Part shown: piece by piece, positions 51,240-61,240 of the stretch
Layout: every line of letters starts with the position of its first letter
Numbering within the stretch: the stretch's first letter is position 1
Source: Leishmania martiniquensis
Lineage: Eukaryota > Euglenozoa > Kinetoplastea > Trypanosomatida > Trypanosomatidae
Direction: 5' to 3'
DNA length: 64,000 bases
Assembly: GCF_017916325.1 (NCBI RefSeq)
Contig: NC_090158.1
Span: forward strand, 692,501 to 756,500
Notes under the pieces: model-generated
What the model was told of the DNA's origin: nothing
Database searches by the model: none
What the model saw: the letters and a program-made list of their open reading frames with translations, nothing else
Made by a program: the position numbers and the translations under genes

Positions 51240-53768
51240 ATGTCTGATGGGACGGCGCGGCAACTCGCTATTGCAGCCTCTTGGGTGCACGCTGACTTAC
51301 AGAAGCTACGACGCCGACTTGAGAGAGTTGCGGTGGCAAGGCAGCTCAAAGCGCTGGAGGAGCATTGGCGGCACGTGGAGACACAACTCGGCGCCGTGGA
51401 GCGAAGTACCAGTCACCAGCGCTTTCGAATAGAGCAGCTGACGAAGGAGCTGGAGAACCTGCGAGCAGAGCTGGAGCCGAACCTCACGCTCCTCGAAGAA
51501 GGTCAGCGAATCGTCCACGGTGTGCGGAATCAGCTTCATTATCAGAAGAGCATTAGTCGCAGCCACACTTCCTATAGCGGTGAGCTGACTGGCTTATCAA
51601 CTGTGAAGGGCGTAGGCGCCGTGGATCTGCACATCTCCGTGGCCTGTCCGCTGTCGGTGCACGGCCTGTCCCTCTTTCCCAGCTGTGTTGCTCATGCTGC
51701 CCCACCACGAGCCACGGATGTGCGTGCGTTCCTGCAGCGTTGTGCGTCGCTCTTTCAGTGGAGCGAAGAAGAGCAAGCTGTCAAGCCGCCCTTCTTCTTC
51801 GACGAGCCCTGCCTCATGGAGTGCGACACGAATGGTACGCTGAGCGACCCAGAGGAACGTGTTGCCCTCAGCGCAGCAGTGTGCCGCAACGCTGCGTGCC
51901 CGTACTGGCACCGCGATCAACTGACCCACGTCAAGATGGCTGTCGCCGTCCTTCTAGACTTTATCCGTTGCCATTCAGTGCTCGATGAGCATCTCTGCGC
52001 CGTTACCCGCTTGACGGCTAGCCTCGCGCGCCACGTGCATCACGCCGACTCCATCTCCTTAGTTTGTGCCCTAGTCTGTGAGGCCCTGCAGAGGCTGATC
52101 GTGACCGGTCTGCATGCGTGGCTTCTTTCGGGGAAACAGTCGACGCTTTCGATGATGAGCGCCCCTGTTTTGAAGACGATCGACGCGCAGCGGTCTGCAC
52201 CTTCCCGCGCCGCACTTTTACGAAACACCGAGGAGCGGGAGTGCTGGAACGCAGTCGAGCAGCAGCAACAGAACCTTTTTCCCAGCACCGACTCTTTCTC
52301 GCTCACTACTGCAGCTGCTGCACAGTTTCAGTCGCATCCGAGCTCCCTCTCGTGGCGTTGCATGCTGGCCGCTGTAGAGGATGTTGCGCTGCGGCGATGG
52401 CTAGGGCGCCAAGGCGTTGAGCTGTTTCCTCGCTCGCCCGAGTTGCACATGCAGTACGTCCTCGCGGTAGTGAGCAGCGGTGGCGGCAACTCTGAGGTGC
52501 TTGAGAGTTGTCTGGCAGCCTGCCGCACCCTTTCTGCTCAGGCAGCAGCTTCTGTCGTGGCCGGCCTAGACTGTGGGCAGTACGCCTCCAGCGTGGCACG
52601 CCACGTTGCCTACTTGCTGGCCCGCGTGTTTGCCCACGTGGCAGAGACAGATGCGGCCGCGGCTTTGGCGTTTCTAGCGCCTCTTTTGAGCGCCGACACG
52701 GAAGCAGGTGTGGCCACCCTTCTGTTGCCACTGGCGCGTCAGAACCTGGCGCTGCTCATGGTTGCACTACGCCGCACTGGCCACATGCGCTACGCCAAGT
52801 TCCTCCCTCTGGCCGCCATCTCCGACATAGCTCTGGAGCTGCCGCCGTCGGATGGGACTAACCCGCCAGAGAGCGGTCGTGAGGCGCTGTATGCAGCATT
52901 GAGGCTTGTGGCGTCGTACAAGCGTGACCGCTTCGACGCGCAACTTGTGAGCACCTGTGATTCGGCGCTGCAGCTTAGCATTCTACGGACGTTTTCTCAC
53001 CGACTGGCGTATGCAGAGCGCGTTGTGGAAAAGACGGTGCCGGAGTCGCCGCTGGCGCAGGGCGTTCTCTATAGTGAGTACGTGGATGCGGTTGCTCAGC
53101 AGCAGTCGGTGCATGCGGCAGCTTCCGTGGCAGACGCCCTCGCGCACAACGAAGGGTCCTCCTGTACGCTGATTTTTCTGCTGCAGAGACGTCTCCGTGC
53201 ATGGGGATCACCCCTCTCGCAGGATGCACAGGATGCCGTGCTGGCCTTCTGCGCGGAGAACGACCTCACTCCAGAGGAGCTTGGTGACCCATCGCGCCTT
53301 CGGGATATCTTTCAGCTGCCTTTCTCACGCTCCCCACCTGTCGAGTGGGTATCTGCGTACGCACTCCAGGTGATGTGCACATCGGGCGACGAAACTGCTG
53401 CAGAGTCGATGTGGGCGAAGATGGACGCACTACCGGTGGAGTTGCTGATGCACGACGCGGTAGCGGCCACCTTCTTCTTCCACCTTCTCCTGCAGCTCAG
53501 CGGAGAGGCTTGCAGCGCAACGCTCTTCTACCGTACGGTGCGCCGCTGCCTTTCCCTCTTTGGTGAGGTGCATCATCTCACCTGGAGCGCACTGGAGGGG
53601 TCAGCAGGGAATATGATCGGACTGCCGCATTATCTGAGTCTTTGCATCTACCAGGAGGTGCCGCTGCTCTTGGGCCCAGGCGCTGGTGCCACATTCGCGT
53701 GGCGCTGCCTCGTTCTGGAGGCGGCTGCCAGCTTGGGTGTTCTCCATCCTCTTTTGGTGACTGACTAG
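51240..53768 (+). CDS. Protein with putative C3H1-type zinc finger, ZFC3H1-like in part
   Basis: 842 aa. Residues 12-105 are coiled coil (RRRLERVAVARQLKALEEH, QLTKELENLRAELEPNL). A zinc-finger-like segment follows: C191, C195, then VCRNAACPYWHRDQLT with C215, C220 and H224. This fits the 'C...C-x4-C-x3-H' of the putative zinc finger (PF10650 family) of ZFC3H1/Red1 but with a 19-residue loop between C195 and C215. Residues about 235-830 are alpha-helical and look like a solenoid of half-a-TPR-type repeats. ZFC3H1-type proteins link nuclear RNA to exosome decay; whether this one does is inference only. Without the zinc segment I would call it an unknown helical-repeat protein. Confidence 0.65.
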   Translation: MSDGTARQLAIAASWVHADLQKLRRRLERVAVARQLKALEEHWRHVETQLGAVERSTSHQRFRIEQLTKELENLRAELEPNLTLLEEGQRIVHGVRNQLHYQKSISRSHTSYSGELTGLSTVKGVGAVDLHISVACPLSVHGLSLFPSCVAHAAPPRATDVRAFLQRCASLFQWSEEEQAVKPPFFFDEPCLMECDTNGTLSDPEERVALSAAVCRNAACPYWHRDQLTHVKMAVAVLLDFIRCHSVLDEHLCAVTRLTASLARHVHHADSISLVCALVCEALQRLIVTGLHAWLLSGKQSTLSMMSAPVLKTIDAQRSAPSRAALLRNTEERECWNAVEQQQQNLFPSTDSFSLTTAAAAQFQSHPSSLSWRCMLAAVEDVALRRWLGRQGVELFPRSPELHMQYVLAVVSSGGGNSEVLESCLAACRTLSAQAAASVVAGLDCGQYASSVARHVAYLLARVFAHVAETDAAAALAFLAPLLSADTEAGVATLLLPLARQNLALLMVALRRTGHMRYAKFLPLAAISDIALELPPSDGTNPPESGREALYAALRLVASYKRDRFDAQLVSTCDSALQLSILRTFSHRLAYAERVVEKTVPESPLAQGVLYSEYVDAVAQQQSVHAAASVADALAHNEGSSCTLIFLLQRRLRAWGSPLSQDAQDAVLAFCAENDLTPEELGDPSRLRDIFQLPFSRSPPVEWVSAYALQVMCTSGDETAAESMWAKMDALPVELLMHDAVAATFFFHLLLQLSGEACSATLFYRTVRRCLSLFGEVHHLTWSALEGSAGNMIGLPHYLSLCIYQEVPLLLGPGAGATFAWRCLVLEAAASLGVLHPLLVTD

Positions 53769-54623
53769 GCTGCGACGGTGGCGCAGAGTGCGCAAGCGCC
53801 TCCGCCGTTTTACGATTGCACGAAAGCCCTCCATCCCCCCCAACATCCTCTTTTGTGCAGCCCTACGCTGCGCATGCCTGCGTGCGTGTGCCACTGCTTT
53901 GTCGGCTCATCCCTCCTCTCTGTCTCTCTGAGCAAGTACGAGGCAGCGCCACTCCGCACGTATGCCCCCGCGCGCTCGATCGGCGCAGCGCCTTCCGCTC
54001 CCCTCTGCGTTGGTGATTTTGTCTCCTTACGCTTTCCTCTCTCACCTCCCTCCTCTTCCCTTCTATGCTCACCGCATCTCTGCCCGCCACTCGCTGTCCT
54101 GCGCTTGCGTTGTACTCATATCTGTGCTGAGCGTTTCCACGTGCTGATGCCGTCGTTGTCGTAGCACATCGAGGACGTCGCTATCGGAAAAGAGCTCTTG
54201 TGCCCGCCTTCTCTATTCACGGCCTCGAGAAAGAAAAATAAGGCACACAGGCCCTTGCTGGGGAGGGTAGGAAAGCTGTGCAGTGCGGCAACTCTTCAGG
54301 GAGTGCGAGGGAGAGGGGGGGGTGAGGCGCAGAATGGGGGTGCAAGCGAACGCTCTTCCGCTGCTGCCCACTTAGCGGCACCTCCTTTCCTCACCATCTT
54401 GGCCTCCCTTCGCTCCTGCAGTGCAGAGGTGCGGTGTGGCGGAATAGACTGTCTCTGCGGAGAGTTCCACATCTCTCTCGAGGTGCTGTGAGAGACACAA
54501 GCACATCAAAGGGCGCGTGAGTACGCGCTCGCCAGCGACGTCCTCCCTGCATGCACCAGGGCGTGCCATCTCCGCTTCCTCTGCGTTTTCTTGTGCCTTT
54601 GAGTAGGAGTGGGGCGGTGGGTC
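53769..54623. other. Spacer, no gene
   Basis: C/T-rich from 53800 to 54090, G-rich bit 54305-54322, final tract 54567-54600 leading to AG. Confidence 0.55.
54602..54606 (+). promoter_or_regulatory. Candidate trans-splice acceptor AGs
   Basis: AG at 54602-54603 and 54605-54606 after GCGTTTTCTTGTGCCTTTG, about 20 nt before the ATG at 54624. Confidence 0.55.
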
Positions 54624-57521
54624 ATGCCGCCCGCCTCGCTGGCTTTTGAGCCGCCGACTGTGGTGGCAGTGTTCGCATCACATGCGGTGCTGTGCTGGGA
54701 GCATCCGCGCACACCACACAGCAAGTCCTTCGCGGGGCACATTGCGTGGGAGTACCAGATCGAGTACAACTGCTCTTGCAGAGCTGCACAGCAACCCTGC
54801 CGTACCGCCGGCAGAGACACCTTCGTCCTCTTGGCGACACCACACGAGGGGGAGACGTACTACGTGCGAGTGGTGGCCAAGGCAAGCATCGCAGGCTCCA
54901 TTGCTGGCCTCGTTTCCGCCAAGGTGGCATTCACAGCGTCCTGCAACGTGCACATACCCTGGCTCTACGCTACTCAACCACCTGTGTGCGTCTTCGATGC
55001 ACTCTACCTCTGTGCGAACACCGCAGCAGAAGACGTCGAGGCGCTGGGGGACGCCCGAAGCTCCACCACCGACAACATGGCAGCGCTCGACGGGAATCGT
55101 GCCTCCTACACGCTCGAAGGCGACGTCGCTGTACACAGTTATCGCATCGTCTACAGCGGCACCGCTGCGCTCCCGCTTGGGCAGGCGAGAACCGTGTACT
55201 ACATGGTCGCCACAGCGCGGGTGCACACAGGGAAGCGTACCCGCGCTGTGGAGTTGTTAACTATGATACAGCAGGAGGCGGCGTCGCTCGTCTTCTGCGG
55301 GGTGGGAGACAGCGGCCGTCTTGCCCTACGCGCCGCACTGATGTTCTTGTCGTTCCTCACGACGGCGTGCCCCTCTCTGTGCACGTCGGTCCTGTGCATC
55401 ACCTACGGGACGCCCCGCCTGCTGTTAAAGGAGGGCCCGCGCCTGCTGGCACACACCCTCCCATTAAGTGGGCAGGTCCTACACTTCACTCAGCTGCCCC
55501 TGAGCGAGTTCGCGCCTGCCGCGGGCGATATGGCGGCCCTGTCGCAGAGGGGCTCCGGCATCGCTGCTGACACGCCGCCGCTCGGCTACGCAAACGGATT
55601 TTACCGCAACGCGCTCTTGGGGGTGCAGTGCCGACTCACAGACGGGATTGGGCTGCACTTTCGTCTGTCATCACCAGACCAACTGTTCTCCAAAGCGGAG
55701 GAGGAGGAGGTCTTCGATGTGATGGGGCAGCTACGCGCGCTCGCAGAGCTGTTCTTTCCGTCCTCGCCGCAATGGCTGCTGCCGTCTATTACGTCCGTCA
55801 GGTGCCGTACCGAAGGCCCGCTCCTGCACACAACCGTGAAGGGTGTTAACCTGCACTACTATCCTCGATTAACATTGGCGCCGTCCTATGAGCGCGGCAC
55901 TCCTCTTTTTCCGCGCGTCACCGTTAGAGCGCCGCTTCAGCTCGAGTGCACCACCTGTCTCTTGACTTGGGTGCAGCAGTGCACAGCCGCTGGCGGATCG
56001 CGTAGGGGAGCGCCATGGAGCATATCGGCATATCTTCTTGTGCAAACATCTCTGGGCACGGCCTTTGCTCCGGGGCTGGCGACGGTGACGCTCCCAGAGG
56101 ACCTGTTCGAGCTGTTTCGTGCCGCGCAGCAGACCTCCGCGCCATGGAGTGTGGAAGCTGCTCCGAGGCTCATCGAGTGCGCCTTGCAGCTGCAGCCGCT
56201 GTATGTAATGGCTCGCACCGAGGGCACCGCGTATCCGATCGAGAGAAGCAACGCGCTGCGCAATCCCCTTTTCGAGTCCCTCTGCGCTCTCGCCTCTACC
56301 GCGGAAGTCCTCCTCTCGCCTACAGGGGCCAACGCAACGGCCAAGGCTGGCAGCAGCATGCTGGAGTTCATGACCAGTGTTTCGGCCCGTCTCTCTGCGA
56401 GGACGACAGACGCGTCGGTGAGCGAGGTACCGGCTCTGCGTGTTCCGGGCAACGAGGCGGCCTTCCTGAAGAACGCGCTGGACGAGTGGACTGACGACGG
56501 CTTCACCGACATGCAGAGGTGGACCTCGCGGTGCGCATCGTGGAGGCAGCGCCTCTTTTGCGGGCTGCCGCTCCTCGGTGAGTCATCGTACCGCCACACG
56601 CTTCTGCGCATGCTCCGCGTGCTTTATGATGGCGCGGAGGTGAATGATGACGCCCCGCTCGCGTGCATTGAGGCATACTTGTACGCGCACACAAAGTACC
56701 ACATCATCACGGCGCAATCTTCATCGGTGGACATGGACCGGCTGCTCTGCAGCGAGCTCTCTCTTGGCAGCTTTTGTCAGGCGTTTTCCGACTTCTTCAA
56801 GACTGAGGCCGACTCGACTTTCGGCTCACCGCTTCCGTATTGGCAGGAGCCGATGGTGCTGTGGGCGCTGTGCCACTGCTTTGAGCTGCGGCGCGAGGTG
56901 GCCCGTACAACATTCTGCTGCAATGTGGGGTACGCAGGCTGCGGCTTGTCGACGCTCTCCACGAGTATCTCATTTTTGTTGAACCGCGAAAACGCGCGGT
57001 GCGACTCGCGCCAAGGGATGTGCTTCCGCGTCGTTCTCTGCTGCGTTACGGCAAGTCGCCTGCCAGCGGTTTACGACGCTGCGCAGACGGGAGTGCGATG
57101 CTGCGTGTTTCTGGCTGCCGAAGCGGCAGACTTGACGAGGGCCCAGTACACATCAATAAGGATTCGTCTTAAAGAGCACTTGACCTACGCAAGGCAGCAG
57201 CTGTTCCGAGTCATCACAAAGGCAGACGAGCACCTACAGAGCTCCTCGAACCTGCGCAAGGAGCTGGAGGACGAGGCATCGGTGACTGCCTTGATGACGC
57301 GCATTGCTGCAGAGGTGGTAGGTGAGTGCGGCGCAGAGGAACAGCGGCTGATGGTCGCACTCGCCCCATCGACCTCTCGCCTTGCAGAACTCGCTGCCTG
57401 TACTCCTGCTGAGGCGAAGCAGTGCGCGAAGATACTCCGTTCATACTCGGAGACACTGCTCTTGGGCTGCCTCCGCCTTGGCGTTCTTCGAGAGGATGCT
57501 GACTGCACAAAGGCAGCTTAG
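54624..57521 (+). CDS. FN3-like, pseudo-lipase and P-loop-like multidomain protein
   Basis: 965 aa, no named family. Residues about 5-105: an FN3-like beta sandwich (PPTVVAVFASHAVLCWEHP ... ETYYVRVVAKA). About 120-310: a class-3-lipase-like fold, with YRIVYSGT like the FRGT strand, VHTG, then CGVGDSGRLAL (225-235) at the nucleophile elbow, and ITYGTPR like 'FGSPR'. The elbow reads G-D-S-G-R, not G-x-S-x-G, so hydrolase activity is doubtful. About 760-880: a GTPase-like segment, CNVGYAGCGLST (766-777) in the P-loop place with Leu instead of Lys, and VITKADEH (863-870) like the guanine-specificity motif. The middle (390-740) is not recognised. The start is ATG 54624; a GTG 15 bases upstream is not used. 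A scaffold made of two inactive enzyme folds is inferred. Confidence 0.7.
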   Translation: MPPASLAFEPPTVVAVFASHAVLCWEHPRTPHSKSFAGHIAWEYQIEYNCSCRAAQQPCRTAGRDTFVLLATPHEGETYYVRVVAKASIAGSIAGLVSAKVAFTASCNVHIPWLYATQPPVCVFDALYLCANTAAEDVEALGDARSSTTDNMAALDGNRASYTLEGDVAVHSYRIVYSGTAALPLGQARTVYYMVATARVHTGKRTRAVELLTMIQQEAASLVFCGVGDSGRLALRAALMFLSFLTTACPSLCTSVLCITYGTPRLLLKEGPRLLAHTLPLSGQVLHFTQLPLSEFAPAAGDMAALSQRGSGIAADTPPLGYANGFYRNALLGVQCRLTDGIGLHFRLSSPDQLFSKAEEEEVFDVMGQLRALAELFFPSSPQWLLPSITSVRCRTEGPLLHTTVKGVNLHYYPRLTLAPSYERGTPLFPRVTVRAPLQLECTTCLLTWVQQCTAAGGSRRGAPWSISAYLLVQTSLGTAFAPGLATVTLPEDLFELFRAAQQTSAPWSVEAAPRLIECALQLQPLYVMARTEGTAYPIERSNALRNPLFESLCALASTAEVLLSPTGANATAKAGSSMLEFMTSVSARLSARTTDASVSEVPALRVPGNEAAFLKNALDEWTDDGFTDMQRWTSRCASWRQRLFCGLPLLGESSYRHTLLRMLRVLYDGAEVNDDAPLACIEAYLYAHTKYHIITAQSSSVDMDRLLCSELSLGSFCQAFSDFFKTEADSTFGSPLPYWQEPMVLWALCHCFELRREVARTTFCCNVGYAGCGLSTLSTSISFLLNRENARCDSRQGMCFRVVLCCVTASRLPAVYDAAQTGVRCCVFLAAEAADLTRAQYTSIRIRLKEHLTYARQQLFRVITKADEHLQSSSNLRKELEDEASVTALMTRIAAEVVGECGAEEQRLMVALAPSTSRLAELAACTPAEAKQCAKILRSYSETLLLGCLRLGVLREDADCTKAA

Positions 57522-58528
57522 CCGACTGTTAGGGTGCCAGCAGACGCCTGCATTGCTGCCTGCGATCGGGATGCAGTGTTGTGATATGGCCGCTTTCACC
57601 CCCTCCCTCCCGGCCCCATGTACGCGCGAGGGAGCAGCAAGCGCATCTGCGCCTGAGCGTTTGGCGGAACGCAGCGCCAGCGTTGTGTGGATCAACGTCG
57701 GACGGCGCGAGAGCGGTTTTGCGGCAAGGGGAGCAGACCACTGACAGACACGTCAGTCGAAAAAGGGAACGACTCACGTTGGCTCCGCGCAGGTGCGCTG
57801 CCGCCTTACGCGAATCTGCGCTGCCAGGGGTGCTGATCTCCTCTTTCTCCCCTCTCCTGTGTCTAATCACAGTGGGCTGCGCAGCGCAGTTTTTCGCGAG
57901 ATTCCTCGTGCGTCGGTCATGTCCGTCGCATCTCTTTTGTGACTGCAGCAACTGGAGCGTCTCCCCTCATCTCGGCCATGCTGGCACCGCTGTGATGGTT
58001 GCACAAAGAGGCGGAGAGAACGCGTGCGCTGTAAAGGATGCACTAGAAATCGCGTATGCACCGGCGCGCGAGTGAAGGCGTCTCCACTCTTTCGTGCGCT
58101 GGCAACGCCGAATCCTTCTCCGCCTCTACCACGTTTCCTCACGTCTGCTGCCGGCTTGTAGAAGGCTGCGAGCACCCGCCTTCTCCGTCTCGAGGACGTC
58201 CTGGATTGCCTTCTACTCCCCTCTCCTTCCCCCCTCATCCACCCGCTCTCCCTCTCTCCATATTCGCTCCTCGTCCGTTGCTTTGCATCTTCGGTATTAT
58301 CACTCTCACTGAAAGTGTCCGTACTTTGCTGCTGAAGTGCCGTGCAACGTACAGCATCAGGAAAAGTACCGCGCGCTCGTCGGCACCATCGGAGGATCAA
58401 CGCGCTCTTCACAGCTGACGACCTGTGCGCGCGCACAAAAGTCGTCACTGACTTGCGCGGCGTGCGCGTCTGTCTACGAGTCTCCACAAACCTAGCAAAC
58501 TGAACGACCAGGAAAAGGCGATATTTAG
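57522..58528. other. Spacer, no gene
   Basis: Mixed 3' UTR (57540-58060), C/T tract 58210-58265, then a short leader into the Syf1 gene. Confidence 0.55.
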
Positions 58529-60913
58529 ATGGACGGTGACCCGCGAGTGAGTGCCCTACAGTGGGAGGTAGTGAAAGAGGCCTCGGCTTCGCCCAAGACA
58601 TGGGCCGAGCTGGCCCGCACCACCGCTGCGACCGCCGCGGCTGATCCGGTGGAAAGGGCGAACGCCGTAACGCTCGTGTACGAGCGCGCCCTGCGTGCGT
58701 TCGCTTCCTCCTACAAGCTGTGGATGGCCTACATTCATTACCGCCAGCTGGAGACCAGTAGGCTCTGTCGGCCGAGCGAGTGGTTCCAGTCTGTGCGCGA
58801 GGTGTACGAGCGGGCGTTGGCGGCGCTTCCCCAAATGCCGATGCTTTGGGTCGGCTACATGGAGTTTGTTGCTGCCGCTGAAGTGCCGCGTGTGACAATG
58901 GCACGACACGTACTTGCACGTGCCCTCGCAGCGCTGCCAGCGACTCAGCATCATCTCCTCTGGAAAGTTGCAAAGCGCTGGTGCGCGCAACCTGTCGTGC
59001 CCAGTGCTACGGTCCGAGCCGTCTGGCGGCTTTACCTGTCCTTCCACCGTTCGCTGCATGCGAAGCGGGAGTACTTTCAGGTGCTCGCGCAGAAGGGAGA
59101 CTTCAATGCATTCCTCCAAGAGTGCGTGCACCTGGGACTTCCCGGTAAGGCGGACAAGGTCGCCGTCCAGGAGCGCGACCTGCTCCTGGGCGACGTGAGC
59201 TTTTGGCAGACGGTGCAAACAGCCCTGCAGGGGAAGGGCTGGCGCTTCACAGGCGACATCCGCCCTCTGCGCGAGCTGATCGACCTTGGAAAGTCGCGGT
59301 GCGCCTCCCCAGTGGAGCTCTCCATGGCGTTTGCGGTTTTTCTTTACGGTCAGGGGCACATGCGGGAGGGTCGACAGGAGCTGCGACAGCTGTTAGACGA
59401 GGCACCTGAGGCGCAGACGCTGACCTCGCTCTACCACCTTGCCGTGGAGGTGGAGGATCAGCTCGTGGAATCGTTCGCGGTGGACCCCGATCTCAATCAG
59501 CTGGACGACGCCGCGTATAACGGCGTTGTACAGCATCTCTTTGGCGACGGCGACCCGCTCAGGCATCTCGAGCGACTTGTGCGCGAGTTTCCGCTGCTAC
59601 TCAACCAGGCACAGCTGCGGAACAGTCCGCACAATGCGACACTGTGGCTGAAGCGTGCGGAGCTGGTGCAAGAGGCCGTCTACGCGGGCCGCTCCACCTT
59701 TGACGATCTCATCGGCCTGTATCGCCAGGCTATTCAGCAGTGTACTGCAGGGATGTCGCGCGTGGAGGGGGCAGCGGCACAGCTGTTTTCTTCCTGTGCC
59801 CAGGCTCTCATTCGTGGGGGCAAGCTGGACAGCGCCGTCGTGGTGCTCAGTGAGGGCACGTGGTGCGTGCCGTTCACCAGTGCCGCGCTTAACGTGCAGC
59901 TTCTCGGTCTTCTCGTGGAGGTGCAGCTCATGTCGTCCTCCTCGCCCTTGTCCGTCAGGGATACACTGGCGGAGCGGTTGGCCGGTGGTGCTCGCGGTAG
60001 AGGCTCGAAGCGCGGCCGAAACGGACTTCTCCAGTCGAGTGCAGCCCTGCCCCACGTGGTGAACCACCCACACGCGTGGATCATGTGGTGTGACATTTGC
60101 GCTGCCTACGACGCAGCCAACGCAGCTGCTTGGCGACACCTTGTCGAGGCACTCGCCAGCTCGCCCGCCTTCTCCGCTGAGGCCGCCTGCTACGTGGCCC
60201 ACAAGGCCTACGCTTGTAAGCACGAGTCGATTGCTGTCATGATGCTGGAGAGAGCTGTCGCTGCCACGCGGCAGCAGCCTACCGCGCACTTGTTCGTGCT
60301 GGAGCAGTACCTCTCCTTCCTGCACGTCCGTGACGGTCGAAAGGTACCTTTGCATCAGTTTCGTGAGGTGTTCAGCCTTGTACAGCATGTCACCCCGGTC
60401 GCCATACGCACCGCGCCGTCGGCCGTCATGGACCTGCACGTCAGCTGTGCTTACATGGAGGCGGCGATCGGCCTCTACGGGACAGCCGTCCGCATGATGC
60501 AGGAGATTTGTTTGGTCGCTATTGCAGCGCTTCGGGGGCGCGATGAGCACCTGCGTCTCCTGCAGGGCATTCTAGAGCATTCGATCACCTTCACAGAGCA
60601 GCGCCGGGGCTACGATGCAGTGCGCACGTACTGCGGAACGCTCGTTCAACGCATCCAGAACGCACTCCTCTTGCAGCGTGTTGCACTTCATTGGGCTGCA
60701 ATCGAGAAGCGCTCTGGCAACACAGCACAGGCACATCTTATCCTCGACGCTTGCGGTGACAGCCAGGACCCATCCACAGAGCATGGCGAGGTGTATTGGC
60801 GGCTGTGGGAGTCTCTCTGCACAAGTGTGGAGGAGTTTGAAAAGGTTGCTAGGCGTCGGCAACAAGCAGCGATCCGCTTCGGCAAACATGGGGGCGCGAA
60901 GGAGCCGGCGTGA
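58529..60913 (+). CDS. Pre-mRNA splicing factor Syf1/XAB2
   Basis: 794 aa. HAT/TPR-like repeat scaffold of the Prp19-associated complex, needed for trans- and cis-splicing. HAT repeats throughout: VYERALRAFASSYKLWMAYIHYRQLE, REVYERALAALPQMPMLWVGYMEFV, LARALAALPATQHHLLWKVAKRWC. The diagnostic XAB2 block LERLVREFPLLLNQAQLRNSPHNATLWLKRAELVQ (about 347-380) matches human 'FEQLISRRPLLLNSVLLRQNPHHVHEWHKRV'. The C-terminal part (GDSQDPSTEHGEVYWRLWESLCTSVEEFEKVARRR) follows the Syf1 end. Length is near the human 855. All repeats appear intact. It is the last firm gene of the cluster. Confidence 0.9.
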   Translation: MDGDPRVSALQWEVVKEASASPKTWAELARTTAATAAADPVERANAVTLVYERALRAFASSYKLWMAYIHYRQLETSRLCRPSEWFQSVREVYERALAALPQMPMLWVGYMEFVAAAEVPRVTMARHVLARALAALPATQHHLLWKVAKRWCAQPVVPSATVRAVWRLYLSFHRSLHAKREYFQVLAQKGDFNAFLQECVHLGLPGKADKVAVQERDLLLGDVSFWQTVQTALQGKGWRFTGDIRPLRELIDLGKSRCASPVELSMAFAVFLYGQGHMREGRQELRQLLDEAPEAQTLTSLYHLAVEVEDQLVESFAVDPDLNQLDDAAYNGVVQHLFGDGDPLRHLERLVREFPLLLNQAQLRNSPHNATLWLKRAELVQEAVYAGRSTFDDLIGLYRQAIQQCTAGMSRVEGAAAQLFSSCAQALIRGGKLDSAVVVLSEGTWCVPFTSAALNVQLLGLLVEVQLMSSSSPLSVRDTLAERLAGGARGRGSKRGRNGLLQSSAALPHVVNHPHAWIMWCDICAAYDAANAAAWRHLVEALASSPAFSAEAACYVAHKAYACKHESIAVMMLERAVAATRQQPTAHLFVLEQYLSFLHVRDGRKVPLHQFREVFSLVQHVTPVAIRTAPSAVMDLHVSCAYMEAAIGLYGTAVRMMQEICLVAIAALRGRDEHLRLLQGILEHSITFTEQRRGYDAVRTYCGTLVQRIQNALLLQRVALHWAAIEKRSGNTAQAHLILDACGDSQDPSTEHGEVYWRLWESLCTSVEEFEKVARRRQQAAIRFGKHGGAKEPA

Positions 60914-61240
60914 AGTCGATGGGGTGCGTGCCGACGAGAGTTGGCGCCTCGCCGACGCCCTTTTTCTCGTAGTTGCTCGACCTGCTCCAGGTACAGAGCG
61001 AGAAACAAACGATGCCGAGACGATCGTCTGAGCTGGCTGCTTTTCCTACGAGGCACCTTCCACACGAGTAGCCCACTTTGGTCACCTCTTTGCTCCTCGC
61101 TATTCCGGAAGTGGCCAACTGCTGCGCCGTCCAAGTAGAAGGTGTGCTCGCCATCGAACGCCCCTCGCTGCGACTACGATGCAGCGGCTGAGGGTTGAAT
61201 TTTCCCTGGTCATCTCGCGTCTATGTTGCGGAACCCAAAT
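60914..61240. other. 3' UTR of Syf1 gene, no other feature
   Basis: Mixed composition and unusually poor in C/T tracts. It grades into the retroelement remnant with no clear border. Confidence 0.5.

Noticed and set aside
59597..60550. 317-codon minus-strand frame opposite Syf1
   Set aside because: Antisense of conserved HAT repeats; codon-bias shadow.
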